Shown here: positions 19,347 through 26,930 of the stretch, piece after piece | Numbering within the stretch: the stretch's first letter is position 1 | How the letters are laid out: the number at the start of each line of letters is the position of its first letter | Assembly (NCBI GenBank): GCA_900552145.1 | Contig: URYW01000002.1 | Location: forward strand, 1 to 64,000 | Source of the DNA: an uncultured Collinsella sp. | GTDB taxonomy: Bacteria; Actinomycetota; Coriobacteriia; Coriobacteriales; Coriobacteriaceae | Reading direction: 5' to 3' | Length of the DNA: 64,000 bases | Program-made: the position numbers and the translations under genes | Notes under the pieces: model-generated | What the model saw: the letters and a program-made list of their open reading frames with translations, nothing else | Told to the model about the DNA's origin: nothing | Databases searched by the model: none

Positions 19347-19395
19347 AATGCTCCGTCTCTCGCATTTTTCCTGCTAGAGATATACCACTCTACGT

Positions 19396-19416
19396 AATAC
19401 AACAGACTGTTGTATT
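19396..19416. promoter_or_regulatory. Perfect 21-bp palindrome, likely TetR operator
   Basis: AATACAACAG - A - CTGTTGTATT, ten-base perfect arms around one central base, 50-70 bp upstream of the activase ATG. A TATATC that could act as -10 lies just downstream on the minus strand, so binding here would block the promoter. The size and symmetry fit TetR-family operators. The only TetR gene nearby is at the end of the same unit. Confidence 0.75.
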
Positions 19417-19427
19417 TAAACTCCGTA

Positions 19428-19461
19428 TAAAAAGCGGCTGCCGAAACGCTTCAGCAGCCGC
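19428..19461 (-). terminator. Terminator of the DUF2798 gene
   Basis: GCGGCTGC and GCAGCCGC arms around a 12-nt loop, followed on the minus strand by TTTTTAT. It lies ~170 bp behind the DUF2798 stop and only ~12 bp before the activase operator. Confidence 0.8.
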
Positions 19462-19627
19462 CGAATGCACCAACAGATTGTTCTGCGCGCTAGCACGTCG
19501 GGCAACGGAGCAGCACGGGCCCTCCGGTCATGCGCACCGCTCACGCCGGCGATGTCGCCGAGAGAGCTATCCACGCTTAGGGCTCCAACCAAGCAAGTCG
19601 CCCGCGCTCAGCAGGTCCCTAAGCGAG

Positions 19628-20176
19628 CTACTCGCATTCAGGAGCCATAGCCTGCTCCAAGAGCTCGGCATGCTCCTCCTCGAAAACCGTCCCCACAGGG
19701 AAGGCGCGACGGAAGACGAAGTGGGAAATCGGACCGGCTACCAAAAGGTTCCACGGCAGCGCCATCACAAAATTATGCGGGATGTTGATCATCCAGATCG
19801 CGGGCACGGAATACAGGTTCGCAAGGATGCCGCCGGGCATGTGCGTCAGACCCTCGCAGGCACCGTACAGCGACATGATGATGACCATGGGAACGACCAT
19901 GCAGGAGCTGACGGCGAGCGTCATGGCAAGCGGCGAGCTCTTGCCCGGCGTGACCAAGTACTTAAAGGCGAAACCCTTGGCGAGCGGGCTGGCGACGAAC
20001 CAGTCGCAGCACATGGCAAAAATGTAGGCAACGGGGAAGCCGAGCCACGCAGCGGCAACGACCTCGCCGTTGATGGCCCCGTGCTGCAGGGCAACGTTGT
20101 AGATGCTCATCCAGAGCACCATGCAAAAGCACATGATAAAGGTGAACAGCAGGCTCTCTCGTTTGTTGATAGGCAT
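19628..20176 (-). CDS. DUF2798-family membrane protein
   Basis: 182 aa from MPINKRESLLF (AAGGA about 12 bases upstream; a start 15 codons earlier is possible but unsupported). It has four hydrophobic segments arranged as two similar halves: FTFIMCFCMVLWMSIYN and the SPLAMTLAVSSCMVVPMV region share the DUF2798 pattern of a Met-rich helix ending in a polar turn. There is no known enzymatic or transport activity for the family. It stands alone between two terminators, so it is probably monocistronic. Confidence 0.75.
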   Translation of the reverse strand: MPINKRESLLFTFIMCFCMVLWMSIYNVALQHGAINGEVVAAAWLGFPVAYIFAMCCDWFVASPLAKGFAFKYLVTPGKSSPLAMTLAVSSCMVVPMVIIMSLYGACEGLTHMPGGILANLYSVPAIWMINIPHNFVMALPWNLLVAGPISHFVFRRAFPVGTVFEEEHAELLEQAMAPECE

Positions 20177-20220
20177 GAAGGGCAGATTCCTTTCTGTGTT
20201 GCGTCGCGGCACCGCCAACA

Positions 20221-20270
20221 AAAACGGGCGGGCGAGATGGAGTTACTGGGACTTCATCTCGCCCGCCCGT
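20221..20270 (-). terminator. Strong hairpin between ThrE and the DUF2798 gene
   Basis: ACGGGCGGGCGAGATG pairs perfectly with CATCTCGCCCGCCCGT (16 bp) around a 15-nt loop that itself has some symmetry. The minus-strand tail is TTTTGTTGG. It could end a long thrE 3' UTR or act as a leader terminator of the DUF2798 gene. Confidence 0.7.
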
Positions 20271-20385
20271 GTTACGCGCGTCTGCGACTACTTATGTGGT
20301 GGAACTACCCTAACACGAACGGCGCGCGCTTCGTAAGCGTTGAGTTTGTGAAGATGCAGGGCACCGATAATCCCCCGACCCCATA

Positions 20386-20452
20386 AGTTGCGGTGGAATA
20401 CGGACTGTTTTGACCCTTTAAGCAGCAATTCAGTCCCTATTTCACCGCAACT
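20386..20452. repeat. Imperfect inverted repeat, 22-bp arms
   Basis: Arms at 20386-20407 and 20431-20452 match in 20 of 22 positions (AGTTGCGGTG core) around a 23-nt centre. The gene-free stretch 20177-20488 holds this, the strong hairpin above and the small hairpin at the thrE stop; I see nothing else in it. Confidence 0.7.
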
Positions 20453-20455
20453 CAT

Positions 20456-20488
20456 TTGGTGCAAAGTAACCTGTCCCCCTTGTACCAA
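20456..20488 (-). repeat. REP-like hairpin directly behind the thrE stop, GGGGGACAGG core
   Basis: On the minus strand TTGGTACAA and TTGCACCAA form the stem and GGGGGACAGG is in the loop. The stem starts at the base after the TAA of thrE. The same loop core with other stems recurs at 28150, 53570, 56202, 61074 and 61155. Confidence 0.65.
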
Positions 20489-22057
20489 TTAGCTGGTGTG
20501 GCGCCAGCGAGGGTCGGTGAGCGTACGCGCCACACCCAGTCCAACGGGCAGAAACGCTACGATGAGCACTGCGCGCACAAACCAGCCGAGCATATTGACC
20601 GTGTCGAAGGTGCACATGTAATACATCGAGCGATACAGATACAAGCCCGGCACCATAATGACAATCGAAGGCACCGTGAGGGCGATGCGCGGGTAGGTGA
20701 GCTTGACTTCAGCCAAGCTTGCGAGCAGCCCCGATACCAGCGCGCCGATAAACGCTGCTGCCTCGGGAGGCATTCCCGTGCTGAGGCCCAGGAAGGGAAT
20801 CATCGTCGGCGCATCGACAAGGGTCAGACGCAGGGTATTGGACACGGCGCCGATCAACCCAGCTGCCGCGGCCATCTTTACCGGGCTGTTGAACATCACC
20901 GAGAAGCCGAATACGCCAACGAAGCTCATCACCACGCGCAGGAGCGTAAGGGCAAGCGGCGAAAGGCCCAGTGGGGCAAAGTCGTCCGGCGCCAGGCCAA
21001 CACACTCGGCAACCATCCAACCTACGAGGGTCGCCATCACAATAATCGATACGGCATATGAAAGGCGCTCGATACCGCTTCGCATGTCGAGCTTAGCGAT
21101 GTCGAGGCCTGCCGTAATGAGTGGAAAGCCGGGAATCACAAAGAGCATGGCGCCGATATAGCCTTCTTGGTGCGACATTGCCCCCGGTATGACCTGGCCA
21201 AGGCCGAGCAATGCCAGCAGATACGAAACGCAAGCGAGCGCAACGCCGGTCGTCAGCGCGCTGAACTGACCAAGGCCTTGCTTGAGAATATGGGAGCGGG
21301 CAAAGTTGCCGACACCCGCGCCCACGAACGCGCAGGCCATCTCGATAGGGCCGCCGCCGAGCAAAAAAACGAAGGCGCCACAGGCGCAGGCCGCCGCAAG
21401 GCCCTGTTGCCAAGGCGCGTAATCAGGTTTTGAACTCTCAACGGTCTTGAGCATCTCGTGATACTCGTGCACCGTGAAGCGACGACCATAGGTCTCGATT
21501 TCCTTGAGGAAACTCTCCATCATCCAAATGCGATGGGTATTGACGCCCGTTGTGGGCAAGCTGACGACCTCATTAAAGCAGTGACCATCTTCGATGCAGG
21601 TGCACTCAAACGACAGAAGACTTAAGTCAACGTGGATGGTGACACCGAGTACGGCGGCAACACGATTCATGGTATCGCGCACGCGCCAGGCACCCGTTCC
21701 GCTTGCCAGCATAAGCATGCCGGTGCGGCAGATGATGGATGATTTATCGGTGAGCGGCGCATCGACGGCAAGCTCATCGCCTGCCGTCACGATCTGGTGC
21801 CAGTCAGTTTTCATATGGAGCGCGCCGGCACGAACGCCGTGGTGCATGGGGGCTCTCGAAAGCAGCGAGTTAAGGCGCGAAGGCTGTGAGGGCTCTGCCG
21901 ATTCGCCCTCGTCCTCGTCGGGCTCTTCATCGACCAGATCAAAGGAATCAAGCGGCGCTGGCTCGCGACGGTCGATCAGCTCCTCGTCCTCATCATCAAA
22001 GTAGTTGAACTGATCGAGCATGTCCTCTTCGATTGCGCGCTCGCTCGCGTCGTCCAT
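20489..22057 (-). CDS. thrE: ThrE-type threonine/serine exporter
   Basis: 522 aa. Residues 1-75 are an acidic, probably disordered extension (DDEDEELIDRREP and similar). Residues 85-235 match the soluble N-terminal part of the ThrE family (DUF1212), with FECTCIEDGHC. About ten membrane segments follow; the second half (ALTLLRVVMSFVGVFGF onward) corresponds to the DUF3815 part, so both ThrE halves are fused as in Corynebacterium. It would export Thr/Ser across the plasma membrane. It is preceded by a repeat-rich spacer and followed by a REP-like hairpin. Confidence 0.85.
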   Translation of the reverse strand: MDDASERAIEEDMLDQFNYFDDEDEELIDRREPAPLDSFDLVDEEPDEDEGESAEPSQPSRLNSLLSRAPMHHGVRAGALHMKTDWHQIVTAGDELAVDAPLTDKSSIICRTGMLMLASGTGAWRVRDTMNRVAAVLGVTIHVDLSLLSFECTCIEDGHCFNEVVSLPTTGVNTHRIWMMESFLKEIETYGRRFTVHEYHEMLKTVESSKPDYAPWQQGLAAACACGAFVFLLGGGPIEMACAFVGAGVGNFARSHILKQGLGQFSALTTGVALACVSYLLALLGLGQVIPGAMSHQEGYIGAMLFVIPGFPLITAGLDIAKLDMRSGIERLSYAVSIIVMATLVGWMVAECVGLAPDDFAPLGLSPLALTLLRVVMSFVGVFGFSVMFNSPVKMAAAAGLIGAVSNTLRLTLVDAPTMIPFLGLSTGMPPEAAAFIGALVSGLLASLAEVKLTYPRIALTVPSIVIMVPGLYLYRSMYYMCTFDTVNMLGWFVRAVLIVAFLPVGLGVARTLTDPRWRHTS

Positions 22058-22166
22058 CCCGGTGCTCCCTTCCTATCGACTAACCCCCATCCTAGACAGC
22101 GACGGCTAAAGGAAACATAAAAGAGACGGCTGTCATGCGAGCCATGTGCGCAATAGCCATTAAGTA

Positions 22167-22220
22167 GTCATTGGGGACGTTCTTAAACGGCTAGTCGTTT
22201 AAGAACGTCCCCAATGACTG
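22167..22220. repeat. Perfect 23-bp inverted repeat with 8-nt loop
   Basis: The arms 22167-22189 and 22198-22220 are exact reverse complements, containing ATTGGGGACGTTCTTAAAC. There is no T tail on either side. A partial relative of the arm (GGAACGTCCCTAAG) lies ~25 bp downstream at ~22240. It sits upstream of thrE, in the 388-bp gap 22058-22445, which holds three separate palindromes and no gene. Confidence 0.8.
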
Positions 22221-22301
22221 GACTGTACCCAAGTGCCGGCACAAGAGGAACGTCCCTAAGTGCCAACCAGGGCAACACCGCAGATAGAGGACGGACAGCG
22301 A

Positions 22302-22401
22302 GCGACGTCCAGAGCGAACAAGTTGGCATGAAAAAGGCAAGGCATAGACCTTCTGGTCATGCCTTGCCTTTTGAATGACAAATTGTCGCTCTGGACGTCG
22401 C
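22302..22401. repeat. Inverted repeat flanking the lysS terminator
   Basis: GCGACGTCCAGAGCG at 22302 returns as CGCTCTGGACGTCGC ending at 22401; arms are ~19-20 nt with one indel, and the lysS terminator lies between them. On the minus strand this would extend the terminator into a larger cruciform. Confidence 0.65.
22329..22372 (-). terminator. lysS terminator
   Basis: AAAAGGCAAGGCAT and ATGCCTTGCCTTTT form a 14-bp perfect stem, with an inner GACC/GGTC helix in the loop. The minus-strand tail has five T. Confidence 0.8.
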
Positions 22402-22413
22402 GCAGCGTCGAGC

Positions 22414-22443
22414 GGTTACGGCGTTTGGTAAAACGCCGTAACC
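22414..22443. repeat. Hairpin with GGTA loop behind lysS
   Basis: GGTTACGGCGTTT - GGTA - AAACGCCGTAACC, 13-bp perfect stem, two bases behind the lysS stop codon. An almost identical hairpin with compensating stem changes lies directly behind dtd (26931-26958). Confidence 0.75.
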
Positions 22444-22445
22444 CC

Positions 22446-24410
22446 CTAGTACATCTTTGCGCCGGCGGGAATGGAGGCGTCGAGCTGGATCAGGTTGAGG
22501 CGCTCCTCACCATCCTCCTCGTGGATGGCACTGATGAGCATGCCGCAGCTGGGGATGCCCATCATCTTGCGCGGAGGCAGGTTGGTGATGGCGAGCAAGG
22601 TCTTGCCGACCAGGTCCTCGGGCTCGTAATAAGCGTGAATACCGGAGAGGATGGTGCGGTCGGTACCGGTACCGTCGTCGAGCGTAAAGTTCAGCAGCTT
22701 CTTGGACTTCTTGACGTCCTCGCATGCCTTGACCTTCACAGCGCGGAAGTCGCTCTTGGAGAAGGTATCAAAGTCGACGAACTCCTCAAACAGCGGCTCA
22801 ACGGCGATCTTGGAGTAATCGAGCGTGGGCTTAAGCGACTTAACGAACGGGCTCGCGGCGTTGCCGGCCTCGGCAGCCTTGGCGGCAGCGGCACCGGACT
22901 GGAAACCCTTCTCGGGCTTCATGTGCGGGAACAGCAGCACGTCGCGGATAGAAGCCTGGTTGGTAAGCAGCATGACCACGCGGTCGATACCAATGCCAAT
23001 GCCGCCCGCGGGAGGCATACCGTACTCGAGGGCGCGCACGTAGTCCTCGTCGTACTCCATGGCCTCGTCGTCACCGCCGGCCTTCTCGGCCATCTGAGCG
23101 GCAAAGCGCTCGGCCTGGTCGACCGGGTCGTTGAGCTCGGAGAACGCGTTGGCGTACTCGTGACCGGCAATAACCAGCTCAAAGCGGTGCGTCAGGCGCG
23201 GGTCGTCCTCAAAGCGCTTGGCAAGCGGGCTGACCTCGATGGGGTAATCGCACACGAACGTCGGGTTGACGATGGTGTCCTCGCCCAGCTCATCGTAAAT
23301 CTCGGCGATGATCTTGCCAGCAGTCCACTCGGGCTTGATCTCCAGGCCCTTCTCGCGCGCGGCGGCAGCAAGCTCCTCGACCGGCGTGTCGATGGTGACC
23401 TGCTTGCCGAGCACGTCGGAGACGATGTCGGTCATGGGACGGCTGGCCCACTCACCAGAAAGGTCGATGGTCTGGCCCTGGTACTCGATGACCTCGGGGT
23501 TGCCGATGGCCTTGTTGGCAGCCTTGATGACACCTTGGGCGAGTGCCTTCATGCCCTCGAGGTCGGAGAAGGCACGGTAGGCCTCCATCGTGGTGAACTC
23601 GGGGTTGTGGGTAAGGTCCATGCCCTCGTTACGGAAGATGCGGCCGATCTCGAACACGCGCTCAAAACCACCGACGATGCAGCGCTTGAGGTGCAGCTCG
23701 GTGGCAATACGCAGGTAGCACTCCTGATCGAGCGCGTTGAAGTGGGTAATGAACGGCTTGGCAGTAGCGCCGCCTTGGATGGTCTGCAGAATGGGGGTCT
23801 CGACCTCCATGTAGCCGTCGGACTCCATAAAGCGACGGAAGGTGGAGAGAATCTGCGAACGCTTACGGAAGGTCTCGCGAACGTCGTCGTTGGCGATCAG
23901 GTCGACATAGCGCTGGCGATAGCGGGTCTCTTTGTCAGAGAGACCGTGGAACTTCTCGGGAAGCGGACGCACAGCTTTGGAAAGCAGCGTAAGGGCGCGC
24001 GGAGCGATGGAGAGCTCGCCGCGCTTCGTGCGCACGACACCGCCCTCGACGTTCACGATATCGCCCAAGTCGAGGTTGCGCAGAAGCTCCCAATCGGCCT
24101 CGGACATGTCGTTGATGCGGCAGAACAGCTGAATCTCGGCAGTCGCATCGCGCACGACGATGAACATGATCTTGCCCTGACCGCGCTTGGCGCCCACACG
24201 GCCAGCGATCTTCACGACGTCCTCGGTGTCCTCGCCATCGGCAAGCTCGGCGTACTTAGCCTCGATATCGGCGACGTAGTCCTCAAGCTCAGAGTGCTCG
24301 GGATAGGGGTTCTGGCCCGCCTCGAACAGGGCGGCGCGCTTGGCCAGGCGGGTGGCGCGCTCGTCGTTGAGCGTCGATGCCTGATCGGCGGCGTTCTGGT
24401 TCTCTGCCAT
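22446..24410 (-). CDS. lysS: Lysyl-tRNA synthetase with C-terminal tRNA-binding (EMAP-II/Trbp111-like) domain
   Basis: 654 aa, about 150 longer than standard bacterial LysRS. Residues 55-160 are the OB-fold anticodon-binding domain. The class II core follows: motif 1 around ESDGYMEVETPIL, motif 2 in FEIGRIFRNEGMDLTHNPEF, and motif 3 in GGIGIGIDRVVMLL. After a linker near residue 520-535, residues ~545-654 form a second OB-fold of the MetG-C/Trbp111 type (FRAVKVKACEDVKKSKKLL, NLPPRKMMGIPSCGML). That domain binds the outside of tRNA nonspecifically and normally follows MetRS. The fusion appears intact and in frame. It lies downstream of greA but has greA's terminator between them. Confidence 0.93.
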   Translation of the reverse strand: MAENQNAADQASTLNDERATRLAKRAALFEAGQNPYPEHSELEDYVADIEAKYAELADGEDTEDVVKIAGRVGAKRGQGKIMFIVVRDATAEIQLFCRINDMSEADWELLRNLDLGDIVNVEGGVVRTKRGELSIAPRALTLLSKAVRPLPEKFHGLSDKETRYRQRYVDLIANDDVRETFRKRSQILSTFRRFMESDGYMEVETPILQTIQGGATAKPFITHFNALDQECYLRIATELHLKRCIVGGFERVFEIGRIFRNEGMDLTHNPEFTTMEAYRAFSDLEGMKALAQGVIKAANKAIGNPEVIEYQGQTIDLSGEWASRPMTDIVSDVLGKQVTIDTPVEELAAAAREKGLEIKPEWTAGKIIAEIYDELGEDTIVNPTFVCDYPIEVSPLAKRFEDDPRLTHRFELVIAGHEYANAFSELNDPVDQAERFAAQMAEKAGGDDEAMEYDEDYVRALEYGMPPAGGIGIGIDRVVMLLTNQASIRDVLLFPHMKPEKGFQSGAAAAKAAEAGNAASPFVKSLKPTLDYSKIAVEPLFEEFVDFDTFSKSDFRAVKVKACEDVKKSKKLLNFTLDDGTGTDRTILSGIHAYYEPEDLVGKTLLAITNLPPRKMMGIPSCGMLISAIHEEDGEERLNLIQLDASIPAGAKMY

Positions 24411-24428
24411 AAGTTAGCTCCTCAAACT

Positions 24429-24461
24429 AAAACGCTCCCCAGGATTCGGTCCCAGGGAGCG
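24429..24461 (-). terminator. greA terminator
   Basis: CGCTCCC(C) and GGGAGCG arms with extra pairing around the loop; minus-strand tail GTTTTAG. It lies between greA and lysS, 18 bp before the lysS ATG, so lysS needs read-through or a promoter overlapping this site. Confidence 0.75.
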
Positions 24462-24489
24462 AAAACATACCTTTACGCGGGACCGTGGT

Positions 24490-24960
24490 CTAGCGTGCGA
24501 TCTTGGCGATGGTGTAGACGCGAGTCTTGCCGGAAGGCGTAACGACCTCGACGGAATCACCCTCGCCGTGACCGATGATGGCGTGACCGACCGGAGACTC
24601 GTTGGAGATCTTGTGCTCGAGCGAGTTGGTCTCGGTGGTACCGACGAGCGTGACTTCCATGACCTCGCCGTTGGGATCAATCAGCGAAACGGTGGAACCG
24701 ATGGAGACGGTCAGGTCGCCCGTGGTGGCAGCAACCTGAGCGTTGGCGAGGATGGCCTGGATCTCGGCAATACGAGCGGCGTTCTGGGCCTGCTTGTCCT
24801 TAGCGGCGTCGTACTCGGAGTTCTCCGAAAGGTCGCCGAACGCGCGGGCTTCCTTGATGTCCTCGACGATCTCCTTGGCGTAATCGCCCTCACGCCAAGC
24901 GAGCTCCTCGACGAGCTTCTGGCGGCCCTCAGCGGTCAGTACGATCTGGCTTGCGTCCAT
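24490..24960 (-). CDS. greA: Transcription elongation factor GreA
   Basis: 156 aa from MDASQIVLTAEG, with GGGGAG eight bases upstream; the 11 codons of open frame above it are unsupported. The N-terminal coiled coil carries the tip acidic residues in ARAFGDLSENSEYDAAKDKQ, which rescue backtracked RNA polymerase by stimulating transcript cleavage. The C-terminal FKBP-like domain has SNESPVGHAIIGHGEGD. Length and motifs are standard. Confidence 0.95.
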   Translation of the reverse strand: MDASQIVLTAEGRQKLVEELAWREGDYAKEIVEDIKEARAFGDLSENSEYDAAKDKQAQNAARIAEIQAILANAQVAATTGDLTVSIGSTVSLIDPNGEVMEVTLVGTTETNSLEHKISNESPVGHAIIGHGEGDSVEVVTPSGKTRVYTIAKIAR

Positions 24961-25005
24961 ACGGATATCTCCCCAACTCTGATCAACAATCAACTGTCAA
25001 CAAAA

Positions 25006-25040
25006 CGAAAAAGACCGGCTAGCCTGCGGGCAAGCCGGTC
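25006..25040 (-). terminator. tatA terminator
   Basis: GACCGGCT and AGCCGGTC arms around 12 nt, followed on the minus strand by TTTTTCG. It lies 26 bp behind the tatA stop and separates tatA from greA. Confidence 0.85.
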
Positions 25041-25065
25041 AGGTGCTCACCCCAAAGGGATGGGA

Positions 25066-25341
25066 CTACTCTGCGTCCGCGTCGCTGTCCTCTGCCTGCT
25101 TCTTCTTGGCAGCAGCGAGCTTGGCCTCGAGCTCAGCGATCTCCTTGTCCTCCTCGGACTGCTCGTCCACGACCTCCTCGGCCTGCTTGGTCTCGGCCTT
25201 ATCGTCGCCCTCCATACCCTCACGGATATTCTTGACGGTAGAGCCGAGGGACTTGCCGAGCTTCGGCAGGTTCTTGGGCCCGAAGATAATCAGGACAACG
25301 ACGAGAATAATGATGAGCTCAGGAGCCCTCAGTCCAAACAT
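25066..25341 (-). CDS. tatA: Sec-independent translocase subunit TatA/TatE
   Basis: 91 aa from MFGLRAPELII, with GGAGG seven bases upstream. The 61 open codons above would run through tRNA-Pro. There is one N-terminal membrane helix (LIIILVVVLIIFGPKNLPKLG with the FGPKNLP hinge typical of TatA), then an amphipathic helix (SLGSTVKNIREGMEG) and an acidic/Lys-Ala-rich tail. TatA oligomers form the passage for folded proteins. tatB and tatC are not in this window; the gene stands alone downstream of the tRNA. Confidence 0.9.
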   Translation of the reverse strand: MFGLRAPELIIILVVVLIIFGPKNLPKLGKSLGSTVKNIREGMEGDDKAETKQAEEVVDEQSEEDKEIAELEAKLAAAKKKQAEDSDADAE

Positions 25342-25414
25342 GTAGACCTCCACAATACAGCGAGACAAGCTCGAATGAGTATACCGCGGGTATCGCGGTA
25401 TCACAACACTAGCT

Positions 25415-25443
25415 AAAAAAAGGGACCGCAAGAAGCGGTCCCT
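25415..25443 (-). terminator. Terminator behind tRNA-Pro
   Basis: AGGGACCGC and GCGGTCCCT arms (9 bp) with a 5-nt loop; minus-strand tail of six to seven T. It lies 11 bp behind the CCA end of the tRNA. Confidence 0.9.
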
Positions 25444-25453
25444 CCTCATGCTC

Positions 25454-25530
25454 TGGTCGGGTTGACTGGATTTGAACCAGCGACCCCTGCGTCCCGAACG
25501 CAGTGCTCTACCAAACTGAGCCACAACCCG
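25454..25530 (-). tRNA. tRNA-Pro(CGG)
   Basis: On the minus strand the acceptor CGGGTTG pairs with CAACCCG. The D arm is GCTCAGTTTGGTAGAGC. The anticodon stem CTGCG/CGCAG encloses TTCGGGA, giving anticodon CGG. The T arm is CTGGTTCAAATCCAG. The 3' CCA is encoded. It has its own terminator. Confidence 0.95.
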
Positions 25531-25579
25531 TTAGCTCGACTATAGTAACAAAGATTTTCGCCGCGTGCTAGAGAAATTT

Positions 25580-26476
25580 TTATTTCTTTGGCGCGTCGAT
25601 TTGAACCGTGTTGGGAATAAGCTCAGTCGCGCAGGCCCACCAGCCATTTTGCTGGGCAGCATCGGCAAGCCTTTCGGCCGTGGCAGCGGTGTCGCAAATG
25701 GCAAACGAGCAGGCACCCGATCCGCACACATCTACAGCAACGGTTCCGTCCTGTTTACGCAGCCAGTCGAGGACCGTTTGAATCTGCGACTCCATCTGTG
25801 CGGAAATGACACCAAGGTTGTTATGGATGAGTGCATATGCCGTCTCGGCATCACCAGCACGCAAGGCAGAAGCTATCGCGCCGGGCTTGTCCGCAGGCAC
25901 CGGGGCCTCGTCAAAACGTCGATAGGCTTCAATTGTCGAAACGCTTGCCTCGCGCGGCTTGACCAGCACGACGGGCGTCGCAGGCAGCGCGGGGTACTCA
26001 GTTGCCAGCACGTCTCCCCCACCTACGTAGAACGCAGGACTCGCGTGCAAAAAGAACGGGACGTCAGCACCAATGCCCCGCGCAATATCGTCGAGCGCTG
26101 GGTCGGTGCGATCAATGCCCCAGAGCTCTGCCAAGGCGACAATGACCGCGGCCGCATCCGTCGAGGGGCCGCCCAAGCCGGCGCACAATGGAATGCGCTT
26201 CTCAATCGTCACGCAGACGTTTGCCTCGCGACCATAATGCTCGGCCATAGCAACCGCAGCCCGATACGCCGTATTCTTTTGCATGGGAAAATCTGATGCC
26301 GGAACCGTCTGGACGGTCAGCGCCTGCGACGGCGCGACCGTCACGGTATCGGAAAGACCGACGGCCGCCATCAGGGAATCGACCCTGTGGTAGCCGCGGT
26401 CATCGCGCTCGGTATGAACCCCCAGGTAGAGGTTAATCTTTGCCGGCGCGGAAAGAGTCAGGGACCGATCGGTCAC
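25580..26476 (-). CDS. ispE: 4-diphosphocytidyl-2-C-methyl-D-erythritol kinase
   Basis: 298 aa GHMP kinase that phosphorylates CDP-ME at the 2-hydroxyl in the MEP isoprenoid pathway. APAKINLYLGV is the N-terminal substrate motif. The ATP loop reads IPLCAGLGGPSTDAAAVI, where the usual GLGGGSSDAA has Pro and Thr substitutions. DVPFFL and the C-terminal VCGSGACSFAI motif are present. It lies 2 bp after veg, so the two are coupled; veg near ispE is the order seen in Bacillus. It complements ispD and ispF 20 kb away. Confidence 0.93.
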   Translation of the reverse strand: MTDRSLTLSAPAKINLYLGVHTERDDRGYHRVDSLMAAVGLSDTVTVAPSQALTVQTVPASDFPMQKNTAYRAAVAMAEHYGREANVCVTIEKRIPLCAGLGGPSTDAAAVIVALAELWGIDRTDPALDDIARGIGADVPFFLHASPAFYVGGGDVLATEYPALPATPVVLVKPREASVSTIEAYRRFDEAPVPADKPGAIASALRAGDAETAYALIHNNLGVISAQMESQIQTVLDWLRKQDGTVAVDVCGSGACSFAICDTAATAERLADAAQQNGWWACATELIPNTVQIDAPKK

Positions 26477-26478
26477 CG

Positions 26479-26775
26479 TTAATGCTCCTCGAGCTGATTG
26501 CCGAGCGGGGTAAAGATATGCTCGCCGCTCTCGGGGTCGAACAGCTCGACCTGGCCGGTGAGGACATCGATGTACTGGTAGGACTGACGCGACTTGCGGC
26601 CGCGACGCTCGTCAACCTCGACAATGAAGACGGCCGGGTGGACGCTCTTGATGGTGCCCATGCGCTCGACGACGCGGGTACGGCCCATGTTGGCCTTCAC
26701 CTTGACGCGATCGCCCACCATATCGGTCAGCTTCTCGTGGATGTCGTCGACGTGATTGACTTCCATCTCTTCCAT
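26479..26775 (-). CDS. veg: Veg-family protein (DUF1021)
   Basis: 98 aa from the ATG eight bases after GGAGG (MEEMEVNHVDDIHEK). A small SH3-like beta protein: DRVKVKANMGRTRVVERMGTI and VHPAVFIVEVDE match the Veg pattern, and the tail (HIFTPLGNQLEEH) is longer than in Bacillus Veg. Veg affects biofilm formation and sporulation genes in Bacillus, but its biochemical role is not settled. It is cotranscribed with ispE from a clear promoter upstream. Confidence 0.85.
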   Translation of the reverse strand: MEEMEVNHVDDIHEKLTDMVGDRVKVKANMGRTRVVERMGTIKSVHPAVFIVEVDERRGRKSRQSYQYIDVLTGQVELFDPESGEHIFTPLGNQLEEH

Positions 26776-26842
26776 GAACAGGGCCTCCAGAAGGTGCAAT
26801 TCAAAAAGGGGACAATACCCCTAAGATAGACAAAACTCTAAT

Positions 26843-26872
26843 ACTATAGCACCCTGTTGTGGCCATACGCAA
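26843..26872 (-). promoter_or_regulatory. Promoter of veg-ispE
   Basis: On the minus strand TTGCGT (-35, 26867-26872) and an extended -10 TGCTATAGT (TATAGT at 26843-26848) are 18 bp apart. Between it and veg the leader can form a short GGGG/CCCC hairpin followed by five T (26803-26822), a possible weak attenuator. Confidence 0.75.
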
Positions 26873-26930
26873 GTAGCTAAAAAAGCCCGGTCTCGAATAC
26901 GTACCAGACGACAACCTCGCATGACCAGTT

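Noticed and set aside
24411..24430. T-box leader for lysS
   Set aside because: Only 18 bp separate the greA terminator from the lysS start; there is no room for a T-box and no specifier-loop motif.
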